Translations under genes and position numbers: made by a program
NCBI RefSeq assembly: GCF_003945765.1
Contig: NZ_CP027712.1
Location: 2,914,001 to 2,978,000 of the forward strand
Source: Pseudomonas chlororaphis subsp. chlororaphis
GTDB lineage: Bacteria > Pseudomonadota > Gammaproteobacteria > Pseudomonadales > Pseudomonadaceae
Reading direction: 5' to 3'
Length of the DNA stretch: 64,000 bases
Shown here: positions 53,087 to 61,872 of the stretch, in pieces
Layout: each line of letters opens with the position of its first letter
Position numbering within the stretch: the first letter of the stretch is position 1
Notes under the pieces: generated by a model
What the model saw: only the letters and a program-made list of their open reading frames with translations
What the model was told of the DNA's origin: nothing
Database searches by the model: none

Positions 53087-54120
53087 ACCCGGATCGCCGT
53101 AATCGCCAGGTGCACAACGCCCTGGACCAATGGCTGCGCGACGGCCTGATCGACACCCAGGCCCACGCGCGGATCGCCCAGCTGTACCCGCAGACCCGCT
53201 GGGACTGGCGCTCCCTGGGGCGCTGGTTCCTGACCTTCGGCGCCATCAGCCTGGCGGCGGGCTTGCTGATCCTGCTGCATGAACACCTGACGTTCACCTT
53301 GCCGAAACTGGCGGGCGGCCTTGGCCTGTTGATGGTCGGCTTGTTTGTCGCCGGGCGCTGGCTGCTGGGCAAACAGCTGAAGCTGCTCGGCGCGACCCTG
53401 GAGTTGCTCGGCGGTTTTGCCCTGATCGGCCTGAGCCTGGTGCTGGGCATGATCTACTCCGACGGCTCGGGCAACTGGCCGGCGCTGTTGCTGGTGGACC
53501 TGCTGCTGTTGCTGGCGCTCAGTTATGTGCTGAACAACGTCTTGCTGCTGACCCTGTGCAGCGTGCTGTTCTTTATCTGGTTCGGCGGGCGCAGCGGTTA
53601 TGAGTCGGGGTGGGGCGCCTACTGGTTCGGCATGAACTACCCGCTGCGCTTCCTCGGCGCGGCCCTGGCCATGGTGCTGTTCGGCTTTGTCCATCTGTGG
53701 GGCGAGGCCTCGACGCTGGCCCGTTATCGCGGCTTTGCCAAGGTGTGGATTTCCGCCGGGCTGTTCATGGCCCAGATGTCGTTGTGGCTGCTGTCGTTGT
53801 TCGGCAGCTACGACCTGATCGATGGTCCGTGGCACCTGGCCGAGTCCGGCGAACTGGTGCTGTTCAACGGGCTGTGGGCGGCGTTCAGCCTGGGCTTGCT
53901 GGCACTGGGCATTCGCCTGCGCTTTTCCATGCTGGTGGGCTATGGCGCGACCTTCTTCATCATCCAGCTATACACGCTGTTCTTCACCCAACTGGCGGAC
54001 ACCCTGGGCTGGTTCGTCAGCCTGCTGATCGCCGGCGGCAGCCTGTTGGGGCTGGTGATCTGGCTGGAAGGCAAACGCCAGCAACGCCGGACTGTGCCGG
54101 GCGAAGCCGGATCGGTGTAG
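53083..54120 (+). CDS. DUF2157/DUF4401-like membrane protein
   Basis: A 345-residue paralogue of the preceding protein in plan: N-terminal segment ALDQWLRDGLIDTQAHARI then about nine membrane helices beginning FLTFGAISLAAGLLILL. The first genes' DWRHRGLIDAEA and this protein's QWLRDGLIDTQA align, showing a shared N-terminal domain. The two are translationally coupled, so they may form a membrane complex. No enzymatic motif is seen. A hairpin at 54134-54159 follows. Confidence 0.8.
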   Translation: MNPDRRNRQVHNALDQWLRDGLIDTQAHARIAQLYPQTRWDWRSLGRWFLTFGAISLAAGLLILLHEHLTFTLPKLAGGLGLLMVGLFVAGRWLLGKQLKLLGATLELLGGFALIGLSLVLGMIYSDGSGNWPALLLVDLLLLLALSYVLNNVLLLTLCSVLFFIWFGGRSGYESGWGAYWFGMNYPLRFLGAALAMVLFGFVHLWGEASTLARYRGFAKVWISAGLFMAQMSLWLLSLFGSYDLIDGPWHLAESGELVLFNGLWAAFSLGLLALGIRLRFSMLVGYGATFFIIQLYTLFFTQLADTLGWFVSLLIAGGSLLGLVIWLEGKRQQRRTVPGEAGSV

Positions 54121-54133
54121 GGAAGGGGAGAAG

Positions 54134-54159
54134 CCCATGCCCGAAGTTGTGGGCATGGG
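54134..54159. terminator. hairpin between convergent genes
   Basis: CCCATGCCC (54134-54142) pairs with GGGCATGGG (54151-54159) around an eight-base loop. There is no T run. It lies between the stops of the DUF2157 operon and the convergent glycine-zipper gene and probably ends both transcripts. Confidence 0.55.
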
Positions 54160-54172
54160 CAGGCGACGGACC

Positions 54173-54526
54173 CTAGGCTGTCAGTCGTTTTTCGATATCC
54201 CGGTAGGTTTCGCTGTCTGTGGCCGCCAGCAGTTTGCGCCCATCCTTGAAGGTGCCGATGAAGGTCACCTCGGTTTCCTTGCCGGCTATCAGGTAGCCCG
54301 CAAGCGCACCCACCGGACCCAGCAGCATGGCCCCGGCGATGCCGTAGCCAATGGCGTCCCTGTTGGTGATGCTGTCCTGTGTCGCGATTTCCAGGTGTTT
54401 GAATGCGGAGGCTTTGACCTCGACACCCGGCGAGGGGTTGGTCACGGTCGGCAGCTTGAAGACGCCCTGTCGGTACTCGCCATTCCCTTGTAGAAAATCA
54501 CCAGCCAATACATTGATCTTTGCCAT
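54173..54526 (-). CDS. glycine-zipper hypothetical protein
   Basis: A 117-residue protein with one central hydrophobic glycine-rich segment, AIGYGIAGAMLLGPVGALAG at residues 58-77, resembling the glycine-zipper helices that insert into membranes. The flanks are soluble (MAKINVLAGDFLQGNGEYRQ at the start and FIGTFKDGRKLLAATDSETY near the end). No signal peptide. The N-terminal part resembles small proteins annotated as hypothetical in Pseudomonas. Function unknown. Confidence 0.7.
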   Translation of the reverse strand: MAKINVLAGDFLQGNGEYRQGVFKLPTVTNPSPGVEVKASAFKHLEIATQDSITNRDAIGYGIAGAMLLGPVGALAGYLIAGKETEVTFIGTFKDGRKLLAATDSETYRDIEKRLTA

Positions 54527-54770
54527 GTTGAATATCCTTGTTCAAGCATTGCGGATTGACCATACAGCGCCGTCCCACGCCCACCGTCAATGGGCGGGCG
54601 ATGAAGGGCGGTACCACTGATCGGTGATGTTGCGCCTAACAGCATCGGTCTCGAGTGTAGACGCCTGGTTGACGCAGATCAGTGCGCTGGTCGCAATGGG
54701 CTACCGCTCGTCCGTTTGATTCTGCGCGGGCTGCAAGGCTGCCACGAGCTGTCTGGTGTTCATGGTTGGC

Positions 54771-54811
54771 AATGTTAATAAATGTTAGATTGAAAAAATA
54801 CTTCACATAAT
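54771..54811 (+). promoter_or_regulatory. candidate DeoR-type operator and promoter of the threonate operon
   Basis: AATGTTA occurs at 54771-54777 and again at 54781-54787, exactly one helical turn apart, followed by an A-rich run and CATAAT (54806-54811) as a possible -10 box. ATGTTA-containing direct or inverted repeats are typical of DeoR-family operators, and a DeoR regulator is encoded at the operon's end. No good -35 hexamer was found. Confidence 0.45.
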
Positions 54812-54845
54812 CTGTTCATTGGTAGATGATCGGCCACAACCTGAT

Positions 54846-54853
54846 AACAACAA
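54846..54853 (+). promoter_or_regulatory. A-rich CA motif (putative Hfq/Crc site) before the ltnD leader
   Basis: AACAACAA at 54846-54853 is an exact AAYAAYAA match, five bases before AGGA (54859-54862), the ribosome binding site of the leader ORF at 54872. Position and sequence fit translational repression by Hfq with Crc. Confidence 0.5.
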
Positions 54854-54871
54854 ATCACAGGACGGCCCTCG

Positions 54872-55012
54872 ATGTCCGACAAGGTCTCGATTCACCCGCC
54901 AGGCGACCCTGTCGCCCCCGCCGCCCGTGCTCCCATTCATCCTGCGGCCCGCCGCCCGCGCCTTGCCGGCGTGGACCAGACTGCTGTCACCCCTGGAGTA
55001 CCCCATGAATAA
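54872..55012 (+). CDS. putative leader ORF of ltnD
   Basis: ATG 54872 opens a 46-residue frame (MSDKVSIHPPGDPVAPAARA...) ending at TAA 55010-55012, so it overlaps the first eight bases of ltnD in another frame. It has AGGA with nine bases to the ATG. It is proline and arginine-rich with no recognised domain. Whether the peptide matters or only its translation does is unknown. A similar arrangement precedes the permease gene at 58054. Treat as a candidate. Confidence 0.4.
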   Translation: MSDKVSIHPPGDPVAPAARAPIHPAARRPRLAGVDQTAVTPGVPHE

Positions 55013-55910
55013 CAAGAATGTCGGTGTTGTCGGCCTGGGCGCGATGGGCCTGGGCATTGCCCGCTCGCTGCTGCGTGCAGGTTTTAATGTGCATGCCTGT
55101 GACGTGCGTGAAGCGGTCACCCAACAGTTCGCCAGCGAAGGCGGGGTGGCCTGCGCATCGCCGGCGCGGATGGCCGAGGCCTGTGATGTGATCATCACCG
55201 TAGTGGTCAACGCCGAGCAGACCGAAACCGTGCTGTTCGGTGGAGAGGGCGCCGTGTCGGCCTTGGGTGCCGGCAGCCTGGTGATCGGTTGCGCCACCGT
55301 GGCGCCGACCTACGCCGTGGAGCTGGGCGAGCGCCTGGCCGAGCAGGGCCTGCTGTACCTCGATGCGCCGATCTCCGGCGGCGCGGCCAAGGCCGCCGCC
55401 GGCGAGATGACCATGATGACCTCCGGCCCGGCTGCCGCCTACGCCAAGGCCGAAGCGATACTCGCCGGCATGGCGGGCAAGGTCTATCGCCTGGGCGACG
55501 CCCACGGCCTGGGTTCCAAGGTCAAGATCATCAACCAGCTGCTGGCCGGGGTGCACATCGCCGCGTCCGCCGAAGCCATGGCCCTGGGCCTGCGTGAAGG
55601 GGTGGACGCCGACGCCCTGTACGAAGTGATTACCCACAGCGCCGGCAACTCCTGGATGTTCGAGAACCGCGTGCCGCACATCCTCAAGGCCGACTACACA
55701 CCGCTGTCGGCGGTGGACATCTTCGTCAAGGACTTGGGCCTGGTGCTGGATACCGCCCGCGCCAGCAAATTCCCGCTGCCGCTGTCGGCCACCGCGCACC
55801 AGATGTTCATGCAGGCCTCCAGCGCCGGTTTCGGCCGCGAGGACGACTCGGCGGTGATCAAGATTTTCCCGGGCATCGACCTGCCGACCGCCAAGCACGA
55901 GCCTGTCTGA
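55005..55910 (+). CDS. ltnD: L-threonate dehydrogenase LtnD
   Basis: A 301-residue NAD-dependent dehydrogenase of the beta-hydroxyacid dehydrogenase family that oxidises L-threonate to 2-oxo-tetronate. Seen: GVVGLGAMGLGIARSLL (residues 7-23, NAD site), LDAPISGGAAKAAAGEMTMM and GLGSKVKIINQLLAGVHIAA with the catalytic lysine (about residue 170). The assignment rests on the genes behind it: otnK, otnC and otnI, the pathway described for four-carbon acid sugars. GGAG lies seven bases before ATG 55005; a longer frame from 54819 is not family-like. The gene may be translated by coupling to a leader ORF. Confidence 0.9.
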   Translation: MNNKNVGVVGLGAMGLGIARSLLRAGFNVHACDVREAVTQQFASEGGVACASPARMAEACDVIITVVVNAEQTETVLFGGEGAVSALGAGSLVIGCATVAPTYAVELGERLAEQGLLYLDAPISGGAAKAAAGEMTMMTSGPAAAYAKAEAILAGMAGKVYRLGDAHGLGSKVKIINQLLAGVHIAASAEAMALGLREGVDADALYEVITHSAGNSWMFENRVPHILKADYTPLSAVDIFVKDLGLVLDTARASKFPLPLSATAHQMFMQASSAGFGREDDSAVIKIFPGIDLPTAKHEPV

Positions 55911-55920
55911 GGAAGCTTTC

Positions 55921-57213
55921 ATGACCCATTCCACCGCACGCCCGTTGCTGGGCTGCATCGCCGACGACTTCACCGGCGCCACTGACCTTGCCAACATGCT
56001 GGTGCGCGGCGGCATGCGCACGGTGCAAAGCATCGGCATCCCCAGCCGCGAAGTGGCGGCCGGGCTGGATGCCGACGCCATCGTCATCGCCCTCAAGTCG
56101 CGCACCACACCGGTCAAGGACGCAGTCGAGGAATCCCTCGCGGCCCTGGACTGGCTGCGCGAACAGGGCTGCGAGCAGATTTTCTTCAAGTACTGCTCGA
56201 CCTTCGATTCCACCGCCGCCGGCAATATCGGCCAGGTCAGCGAGGCCCTGCTCAAGACCCTGAACAGTGATTTCACCCTGGCGTGCCCGGCGTTCCCGGA
56301 AAACGGCCGGACCATTTTCCGCGGCCACCTGTTCGTCCAGGACCAGTTGCTCAGCGAGTCGGGCATGCAGCATCACCCGCTGACGCCGATGACCGACGCC
56401 AACCTGGTGCGCGTGCTGCAGGCCCAGACCCAACTGAAAGTCGGCCTGCTGCGCTACGACAGCATCGCCGGGGGCGTCGAGGCGGTGCGGGCGAAGATCG
56501 TCGAACTGCGCGCGCAGGGCGTCGGCATGGTCATCGCCGACGCGCTGTCCGACCAGGACCTCTACACCCTGGGCAGCGCCTGCGCCGACCTGCCGCTGCT
56601 CACCGGCGGTTCCGGCCTGGCCCTGGGCCTGCCGGGCAACTTCCGCCGCGCCGGCAAACTGCGCGACTTCGACGCGGCGTCGCTGCCGACCGTTGCAGGC
56701 GGCGAAGTGGTGCTGGCCGGCAGCGCCTCGGTGGCCACCATCGGCCAGGTCGCTGCCTGGCTGGAGGCCGACCGTCCGGCCCTGCGCATCGACCCCATGG
56801 CCCTGGCCGCCGGCGAACCGGTGGTGGAGAACGCCCTGGCCTTTGCCCGCGACAGTGACGAAACCGTACTGATCTACGCCACCAGCACCCCGGCCGAGGT
56901 CAAGGCGGTGCAACAGCAGCTCGGCGTCGAACGCGCCGGCGCGCTGGTGGAGAACGCCCTGGGCGAGATCGCCGCGGGCCTGCGCCAGAACGGCGTGCGC
57001 CGTTTTGTGATTGCCGGTGGCGAAACCTCTGGCGCGGTGGTCAAGGCGCTGGGGGTCAACTTGTTGCAGATCGGCGCGCAGATCGACCCGGGCGTGCCGG
57101 CCACCCTCAGCAACGCCGCCGAGCCGCTGGCGCTGGCCTTGAAGTCCGGCAACTTCGGCAGCCGTGACTTCTTCGCCAAGGCCCTCAGGCAACTGGCCGG
57201 AGGTGGCCGATGA
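55921..57213 (+). CDS. otnK: 3-oxo-tetronate kinase OtnK
   Basis: A 430-residue kinase of the DUF1537 (four-carbon acid sugar kinase) family that phosphorylates 3-oxo-tetronate at C4. N-terminal ADDFTGATDLANMLVRGGMR (about residues 14-33) is the sugar-binding domain signature; the C-terminal nucleotide-binding part has RFVIAGGETSGAVVKAL (about 361-377). It begins ten bases after ltnD with GAGGAA as ribosome binding site and overlaps otnC by four bases. Confidence 0.92.
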   Translation: MTHSTARPLLGCIADDFTGATDLANMLVRGGMRTVQSIGIPSREVAAGLDADAIVIALKSRTTPVKDAVEESLAALDWLREQGCEQIFFKYCSTFDSTAAGNIGQVSEALLKTLNSDFTLACPAFPENGRTIFRGHLFVQDQLLSESGMQHHPLTPMTDANLVRVLQAQTQLKVGLLRYDSIAGGVEAVRAKIVELRAQGVGMVIADALSDQDLYTLGSACADLPLLTGGSGLALGLPGNFRRAGKLRDFDAASLPTVAGGEVVLAGSASVATIGQVAAWLEADRPALRIDPMALAAGEPVVENALAFARDSDETVLIYATSTPAEVKAVQQQLGVERAGALVENALGEIAAGLRQNGVRRFVIAGGETSGAVVKALGVNLLQIGAQIDPGVPATLSNAAEPLALALKSGNFGSRDFFAKALRQLAGGGR

Positions 57214-57860
57214 GCGCCGCGGCGAACAAGGAACAGGCCCTGCGCGAAGAGATCTGCGACGTCGGCCGCAGCCTCTACCAGCGCGGCTACACCGTGGGCA
57301 GCGCCGGCAACATCAGTGCGCGCCTCGACGATGGCTGGCTGATCACCCCGACCGATGTCTGCCTCGGCCGCCTCGACCCGGCGGCCATCGCCAAGGTCAA
57401 CCTGGCGGGGGAGTGGGTGTCCGGCGACAAGCCGTCCAAGACCCTGGCCCTGCATCGCCAGGTCTATGACCGCAACCCGGGCGTCGGCGGCGTGGTGCAC
57501 ACCCATTCCACCCACCTGGTGGCGCTGACCCTGGCCGGGGTATGGAGGCCGGACGACATCCTGCCGCCGCTGACGCCGTACCAGGTGATGAAGGTCGGGC
57601 ACATTCCGCTGATCGGCTACCAGCGCCCGGGTTCGCCCAGGGTCGCCGAGCAGGTGGCGCAACTGGCCAACAGCGTGCGCGGGGTGATGCTCGAACGCCT
57701 GGGGCCGGTGGTCTGGGAAAGCTCGGTGGCCAAGGCCAGCTACGCCCTGGAAGAGCTGGAAGAAACCGCGCGACTCTGGCTGATGAGCAATCCCAAGCCG
57801 GCGCCGCTGGATCAGGCAGCCCTGGATGAGCTGCGCGAGACCTTCGGCGTGCATTGGTAG
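57210..57860 (+). CDS. otnC: 3-oxo-tetronate 4-phosphate decarboxylase OtnC
   Basis: A 216-residue class II aldolase-like metalloenzyme that decarboxylates 3-oxo-tetronate 4-phosphate to dihydroxyacetone phosphate. Seen: GYTVGSAGNISARLDDGWLI (about 28-47, phosphate site), VVHTHSTHLVALTLAG with the two zinc histidines (about 94-109). Members of this group are close to L-fuculose-phosphate aldolase; the neighbours OtnK and OtnI decide the call. Followed by a 122-base gap holding the leader of the permease gene. Confidence 0.9.
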   Translation: MSAAANKEQALREEICDVGRSLYQRGYTVGSAGNISARLDDGWLITPTDVCLGRLDPAAIAKVNLAGEWVSGDKPSKTLALHRQVYDRNPGVGGVVHTHSTHLVALTLAGVWRPDDILPPLTPYQVMKVGHIPLIGYQRPGSPRVAEQVAQLANSVRGVMLERLGPVVWESSVAKASYALEELEETARLWLMSNPKPAPLDQAALDELRETFGVHW

Positions 57861-57957
57861 GTAGCGCGCTGCTGCAACTCGAAACTGTAAACCGACATTG
57901 CAAGCACCGCCCGGGAGTCGTCGTCAGGCTCTCGACGGCCCCGGCTTGCCTTTAAAA

Positions 57958-57968
57958 AACAATAACAA
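57958..57968 (+). promoter_or_regulatory. A-rich CA motif (putative Hfq/Crc site) before the permease leader
   Basis: AACAATAACAA at 57958-57968 holds two overlapping exact AAYAAYAA registers, directly against CAGGAC (AGGA 57970-57973), the ribosome binding site of the leader ORF at 57983. It closely resembles the ltnD leader region at 54846-54863. Confidence 0.5.
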
Positions 57969-57982
57969 CAGGACATCCCCGC

Positions 57983-58057
57983 ATGACGTTCCCTGACTGC
58001 AGCTGTTTTGGCTTCACCGGCGCTTCTTTCTCTTATGAGGGAGGGGCCGCGCAATGA
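57983..58057 (+). CDS. putative leader ORF of the GntP-type permease
   Basis: ATG 57983 opens a 24-residue frame ([24 protein letters not shown]) that ends TGA at 58055-58057, overlapping the permease ATG 58054 as ATGA. AGGA lies nine bases upstream. The overlap is the classic sign of translational coupling. The peptide has no known domain but is rich in phenylalanine, serine and glycine with two cysteines. Too short for a homology call; supported by the ribosome binding site, the overlap, and the parallel ltnD leader. Confidence 0.45.
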   Translation: MTFPDCSCFGFTGASFSYEGGAAQ

Positions 58058-59514
58058 GCCCGCTTATCCTGATGTTGACGGCCGGCGCGGGCATTGCGCT
58101 GCTGCTGTTCCTGGTGCTCAAGTACAAGTTCCAGCCCTTTGTCGCGCTGATGCTGGTGAGCATCCTGGTGGCGCTGGTGGCCGGGGTGAAACCGGCCGAC
58201 CTGGTGGCGACCATCGAAGGCGGCATGGGCAAGACCCTCGGCCATATCGCGATCATCATCGCCCTCGGTGCGATGATCGGGCGGATCATCGAGCTGTCCG
58301 GCGGCGCCGAGGCCCTGGCCAAGACCCTGATCGAGCGTTTCGGCAACCGCCGCACGCCGCTGGCGCTGACCATCGCCGGGTTCATCATCGGCGTACCGGT
58401 GTTCTTCGAAGTCGGGGTGATCATCCTTATGCCGCTGGCCTATGGCGTCGCTCGCCGGGCGCGCAAGCCGCTGCTGGTGTTCGCCTTGCCGATGTGCGCG
58501 GCGTTGCTCACCGTGCATGCGTTCCTGCCGCCCCATCCGGGCGCTGTGGCCGCGGCCAGCCAGCTGGGCGCCGACCTGGGCCGGGTGCTGATGTTCGGCC
58601 TGCCGATCACCGCCTTCCTGTGCTACGTCGGCTACCGCGTGGCCGGGCGTATGACCCGGCGCTTCTACCCGATGACCGACGACATTCGCGCCGAAGTCTA
58701 TGGCCCCCACGTGACCAACGAGGACCTGCTGGCCTGGACCAACGGCAATGCCAAGGACCCGCAACAGGCCGCGGTGGCCGTGTCCCACATGGGCCTGGAA
58801 GAGTCCACCAGCGCCATAGTCGCCAAGCTGCCGCCAGCACCCGCGCCCGGTTTCGCCCTGATCGTCAGCCTGATCCTGCTGCCGATCGTGCTGATCCTGC
58901 TGGGCACCCTGGCCACTTCGCTGCTGCCGGCCGAATCGACCTTGCGCGGTGTCATGACCGTACTCGGCGCGCCGCTGGTGGCGCTGCTGATCGATACCTT
59001 GCTGTGCGCCTGGCTGCTGGGTTCGCGCCGTGGCTGGAGCCGCAACCAGGTGTCGGACGTGATCGGCTCGGCTTTGCCGGGCGTGGCCATGGTGATCCTG
59101 ATCGCCGGGGCCGGCGGGGTGTTCGGCAAGGTGCTGGTGGACACCGGGATCGGCGCGGTGGTCTCCGACCTGCTGCGCACCACCGGCCTGCCGGTGCTGG
59201 CCCTGGGCTTTTTGCTGACCATGCTGCTGCGCGCGGTGCAGGGTTCGACCACCGTGGCCCTGGTGACTACCGCCGGGATCATCAGCCCGCTGATCGCCAC
59301 CCTTGACCTGACCCCCAACCACATGGCGCTGCTGTGCCTGGCCATGGGCGGTGGCGGGCTGGCGATGTCGCATATCAACGACGCCGGCTACTGGATCTTC
59401 ACCAAGCTCGCCGGGCTCAACGTGGCAGACGGCCTGCGCACCTGGACCGTCATCACTACCTTGCTCGGTACCCTGGGTTTCTGTATTACCTTGCTGATCT
59501 GGCCTTTTGTCTGA
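58054..59514 (+). CDS. GntP family permease
   Basis: A 486-residue inner-membrane carrier of the gluconate:H+ symporter family with about 12 helices. Seen: [20 protein letters not shown] (first helix), [40 protein letters not shown] (about residues 427-446, the family GGxxxSHINDxGFW signature). In this operon it most likely imports L-threonate or a related tetronate. Its own ribosome binding site GAGGGAGGGG is embedded in the leader ORF. otnI follows 19 bases downstream. Confidence 0.9.
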   Translation: MSPLILMLTAGAGIALLLFLVLKYKFQPFVALMLVSILVALVAGVKPADLVATIEGGMGKTLGHIAIIIALGAMIGRIIELSGGAEALAKTLIERFGNRRTPLALTIAGFIIGVPVFFEVGVIILMPLAYGVARRARKPLLVFALPMCAALLTVHAFLPPHPGAVAAASQLGADLGRVLMFGLPITAFLCYVGYRVAGRMTRRFYPMTDDIRAEVYGPHVTNEDLLAWTNGNAKDPQQAAVAVSHMGLEESTSAIVAKLPPAPAPGFALIVSLILLPIVLILLGTLATSLLPAESTLRGVMTVLGAPLVALLIDTLLCAWLLGSRRGWSRNQVSDVIGSALPGVAMVILIAGAGGVFGKVLVDTGIGAVVSDLLRTTGLPVLALGFLLTMLLRAVQGSTTVALVTTAGIISPLIATLDLTPNHMALLCLAMGGGGLAMSHINDAGYWIFTKLAGLNVADGLRTWTVITTLLGTLGFCITLLIWPFV

Positions 59515-59533
59515 GCCGTTTTTAGGAGCCAAC

Positions 59534-60316
59534 ATGCCTCGTTTTGCTGCCAACCTAAGCATGCTCTACCCGCAACACGGGTTTCTCGAGCGTTTCGCCG
59601 CCGCGGCGGCCGACGGTTTCGAAGCGGTGGAATACCTGTTCCCCTACGACTACAGCCCCCAGGAGCTCAAGCAGCGCCTGAGCGACAACGGCCTGGTCCA
59701 GGCGCTGTTCAACGCGCCGCCCGGCGACTGGGCGGCGGGCGAGCGGGGCACCGTGACCCTGCCGGGGCGCGAGGCGGAATTCCGCGCCGGCTTCGAGCGC
59801 GCCCTGGAATACGCCGCTGTGCTGGGCAACTCGCGCATCCACGTGATGGCCGGCCTGCTGCCCTCGGAAGAGCTGCGCGAACGCCATCATGCGGTGTACC
59901 TGGAGAACCTGGCCTACGCCACCGCCCAGGCGGCCAAGGCCGGGGTCACGGTGCTGCTGGAGCCGATCAACACCCGCGACATGCCGGGCTTCTTCCTCAA
60001 CCGCCAGGACCAGGCCCAGGCGATCTGCAAGGAAGTCGGCGCGAGCAACCTCAAGGTGCAGTTCGACTGCTACCACTGCCAGATCGTCGAGGGCGACCTG
60101 GCGACCAAGCTGCGCCGCGACTTCGCCGGCATCGGCCATATCCAGATCGCCGGCGTGCCGGACCGCCACGAGCCGGACCTGGGCGAGTTGAACTACCCCT
60201 ACCTGTTCGGGCTGATGGATCAGCTGGGCTACGACGGCTGGGTTGGTTGTGAGTATCGGCCGCGCGGCGATACCTCGGCCGGCCTGCAATGGCTGCGGGA
60301 CTGGAAAGCCTTCTGA
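59534..60316 (+). CDS. otnI: 2-oxo-tetronate isomerase OtnI
   Basis: A 260-residue TIM-barrel isomerase of the hydroxypyruvate isomerase (Hyi) family that converts 2-oxo-tetronate to 3-oxo-tetronate between LtnD and OtnK. Seen: [20 protein letters not shown] at the start, [16 protein letters not shown] (catalytic glutamate, about residues 144-159), [14 protein letters not shown] and GCEYRPRG (second catalytic glutamate near 242). AGGAG nine bases before ATG 59534 fixes the start. A GC-rich hairpin at 60327-60357 closes the operon. Confidence 0.92.
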   Translation: MPRFAANLSMLYPQHGFLERFAAAAADGFEAVEYLFPYDYSPQELKQRLSDNGLVQALFNAPPGDWAAGERGTVTLPGREAEFRAGFERALEYAAVLGNSRIHVMAGLLPSEELRERHHAVYLENLAYATAQAAKAGVTVLLEPINTRDMPGFFLNRQDQAQAICKEVGASNLKVQFDCYHCQIVEGDLATKLRRDFAGIGHIQIAGVPDRHEPDLGELNYPYLFGLMDQLGYDGWVGCEYRPRGDTSAGLQWLRDWKAF

Positions 60317-60326
60317 GGGGCGGGCA

Positions 60327-60357
60327 GGGCGGCGCCACGGGGTAGCGCGCGCCGCCC
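60327..60357 (+). terminator. hairpin after the threonate operon
   Basis: GGGCGGCGC (60327-60335) pairs perfectly with GCGCCGCCC (60349-60357) around a 13-base loop, eleven bases after the otnI stop. It lacks a T run, so it may be a weak terminator or a 3'-end stabiliser. Confidence 0.5.
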
Positions 60358-60481
60358 GAAAACCGCGATTCTGCGGGAATCTGAACATTTCTGGAGGTGT
60401 CGGCCTTCGCTCCCCAGCTGCGGGTACATTGGCTCCCTGTCGCCAGGGCCATCACTGGTGCCATCAATGGGAGCGGGGAGC

Positions 60482-60895
60482 ATGGAAAAGTCGATATTCG
60501 TCGATCAGTCGGGCCTGGACGACGCGCCTTGTCGCCCGCGCGATCTGCATTGGGAACAGATCCCCACCGTGACCCTGGAGCGCATCGAACGCGAATACCG
60601 CCGTGCCCGGCGCACCACCATTCTTGGTCAGTGGATCAATATCGCCAGCGTGCTGCTGGTGGTGCTGAGCGCCGCCTGCGGTCTCTGGCTGTGGAACCAC
60701 TTCCGCGCCCAGGGGCTGGACCAGGGCTTTGGCCTGCGCCAGTTGTTCGTGCTGTTGTTCTTTTTCGCCAGCCTGTGCACGGTGGTGGAGTGGCTGCGGC
60801 GCATTCGCCGCACTACCCGGGTGGCCCTCGACGGGCTGGGCGAAGACCTGCGGGATATCGCCTGCGTGCTGTGGTTCAGAAAGCAGCACCGGTGA
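60482..60895 (+). CDS. two-helix membrane protein, hypothetical
   Basis: A 137-residue protein with two hydrophobic helices at about residues 53-72 (NIASVLLVVLSAACGLWLW) and 84-104 (QLFVLLFFFASLCTVVEWL), flanked by basic segments (REYRRARRTT, RRIRRTTRV). ATG 60482 is preceded by GGGAG. No known domain. Lies between the threonate operon and its DeoR regulator gene, convergent with the latter; no functional link is evident. Confidence 0.6.
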   Translation: MEKSIFVDQSGLDDAPCRPRDLHWEQIPTVTLERIEREYRRARRTTILGQWINIASVLLVVLSAACGLWLWNHFRAQGLDQGFGLRQLFVLLFFFASLCTVVEWLRRIRRTTRVALDGLGEDLRDIACVLWFRKQHR

Positions 60896-60916
60896 GCGGC
60901 ACCCGCGCAGCGGCTG

Positions 60917-61750
60917 TCAGTCTTTCGCGGCAACCGCTTGCGAGTCGGACGGCAGCAGCAATTCCACCCCTTGCTTGCGAATCCCGTCCGCCGCGGCCTG
61001 GGCCAGGTCGTCGTCGCTGATGATCACGTCGAACTGCTCCAGCCCGGCGATGCGGTACATGCTGAAGGTGCCGTACTTCGAACTGCTGGCCACCAGCACC
61101 ACCTGGGACGCCGACTGCATCGCCACTTGCTTGACCTCGACCTTCAACGCCGACGGCGTGGTGATGCCGCGACGCAGATCCCAGGAGCTGGTGGACATAA
61201 ACGCGATATCGGTCACCACCTGGCGCAGGGTTGCCACCGCCAGCCCGCCGACGCAGGAATGGTTGTCGTGGTCGAGCTGGCCGCCGGTGTGGATCACCGT
61301 GACCTGCGGCGCCTCCATCAGCGCCTGGACGATACCGAAGTCATTGGTCACCACGGTCATGCCCGACAGCGCCTTGATGTACGGCACGATCTCCAGGGTG
61401 CTGGTGCCGGCGTCAAGGTACACCGTCATGTCCGCGTGCAGCAGGCGCGCCGCCAGCCGCGCCATGGCCTGCTTCTGCGGCAGCTCGACCACCGCCTTGC
61501 TCTGGTGGCTCGGCTCGCTGTGCAACTGGCTGGCGATACGCACCCCACCGGTCACCGAATAGGCCCGGCCTTCCTGCTCCAGCAGGGCAATGTCGCGACG
61601 CACGGTCATGTGCGAGCAGTCGAACATCTCCATCAACTGATGCACGCTCAACACCTGGTGCTTGCGCAACTGGCGCAGAATCAGCTCGCGACGCTGCTCG
61701 GGAATCATCGGGGCGCCGCTATCGCTGGCGATGTCCTTGGGGTTGGGCAT
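60917..61750 (-). CDS. DeoR family transcriptional regulator
   Basis: A 277-residue repressor: N-terminal helix-turn-helix (QRRELILRQLRKHQVLSVHQ, LMEMFDCSHMTVRRDIALLE, about residues 16-58) and a C-terminal DeoRC sensor (ARLLHADMTVYLDAGTSTLE, VVTNDFGIVQALM, DIAFMSTSSWDLRRG) related to ribose-5-phosphate isomerase fold domains that sense sugar phosphates. GGAG six bases upstream supports ATG 61750. As the only regulator next to the ltnD-otnKC operon it probably controls it, with a tetronate phosphate as inducer, and the repeats at 54771-54787 are candidate sites. Confidence 0.9.
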   Translation of the reverse strand: MPNPKDIASDSGAPMIPEQRRELILRQLRKHQVLSVHQLMEMFDCSHMTVRRDIALLEQEGRAYSVTGGVRIASQLHSEPSHQSKAVVELPQKQAMARLAARLLHADMTVYLDAGTSTLEIVPYIKALSGMTVVTNDFGIVQALMEAPQVTVIHTGGQLDHDNHSCVGGLAVATLRQVVTDIAFMSTSSWDLRRGITTPSALKVEVKQVAMQSASQVVLVASSSKYGTFSMYRIAGLEQFDVIISDDDLAQAAADGIRKQGVELLLPSDSQAVAAKD

Positions 61751-61872
61751 TGAGGCTCCGCAGTGGCTGGGCAGAAGGCAGGTAACTGGCGGACATAGTA
61801 GCGAATCCGCGAGGTGGGAACGAGAAGCACGCAACCGATCGTCCCCCCGTACCACCGCGCGGCTCTGCTTCT

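Larger units (their letters stand above)
54527..54871. other. intergenic region before the threonate operon
   Basis: Non-coding, with an AT-rich block at about 54771-54830 in otherwise GC-rich sequence, which is the likely promoter and operator region of the ltnD operon. No further gene was recognised. Confidence 0.5.
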
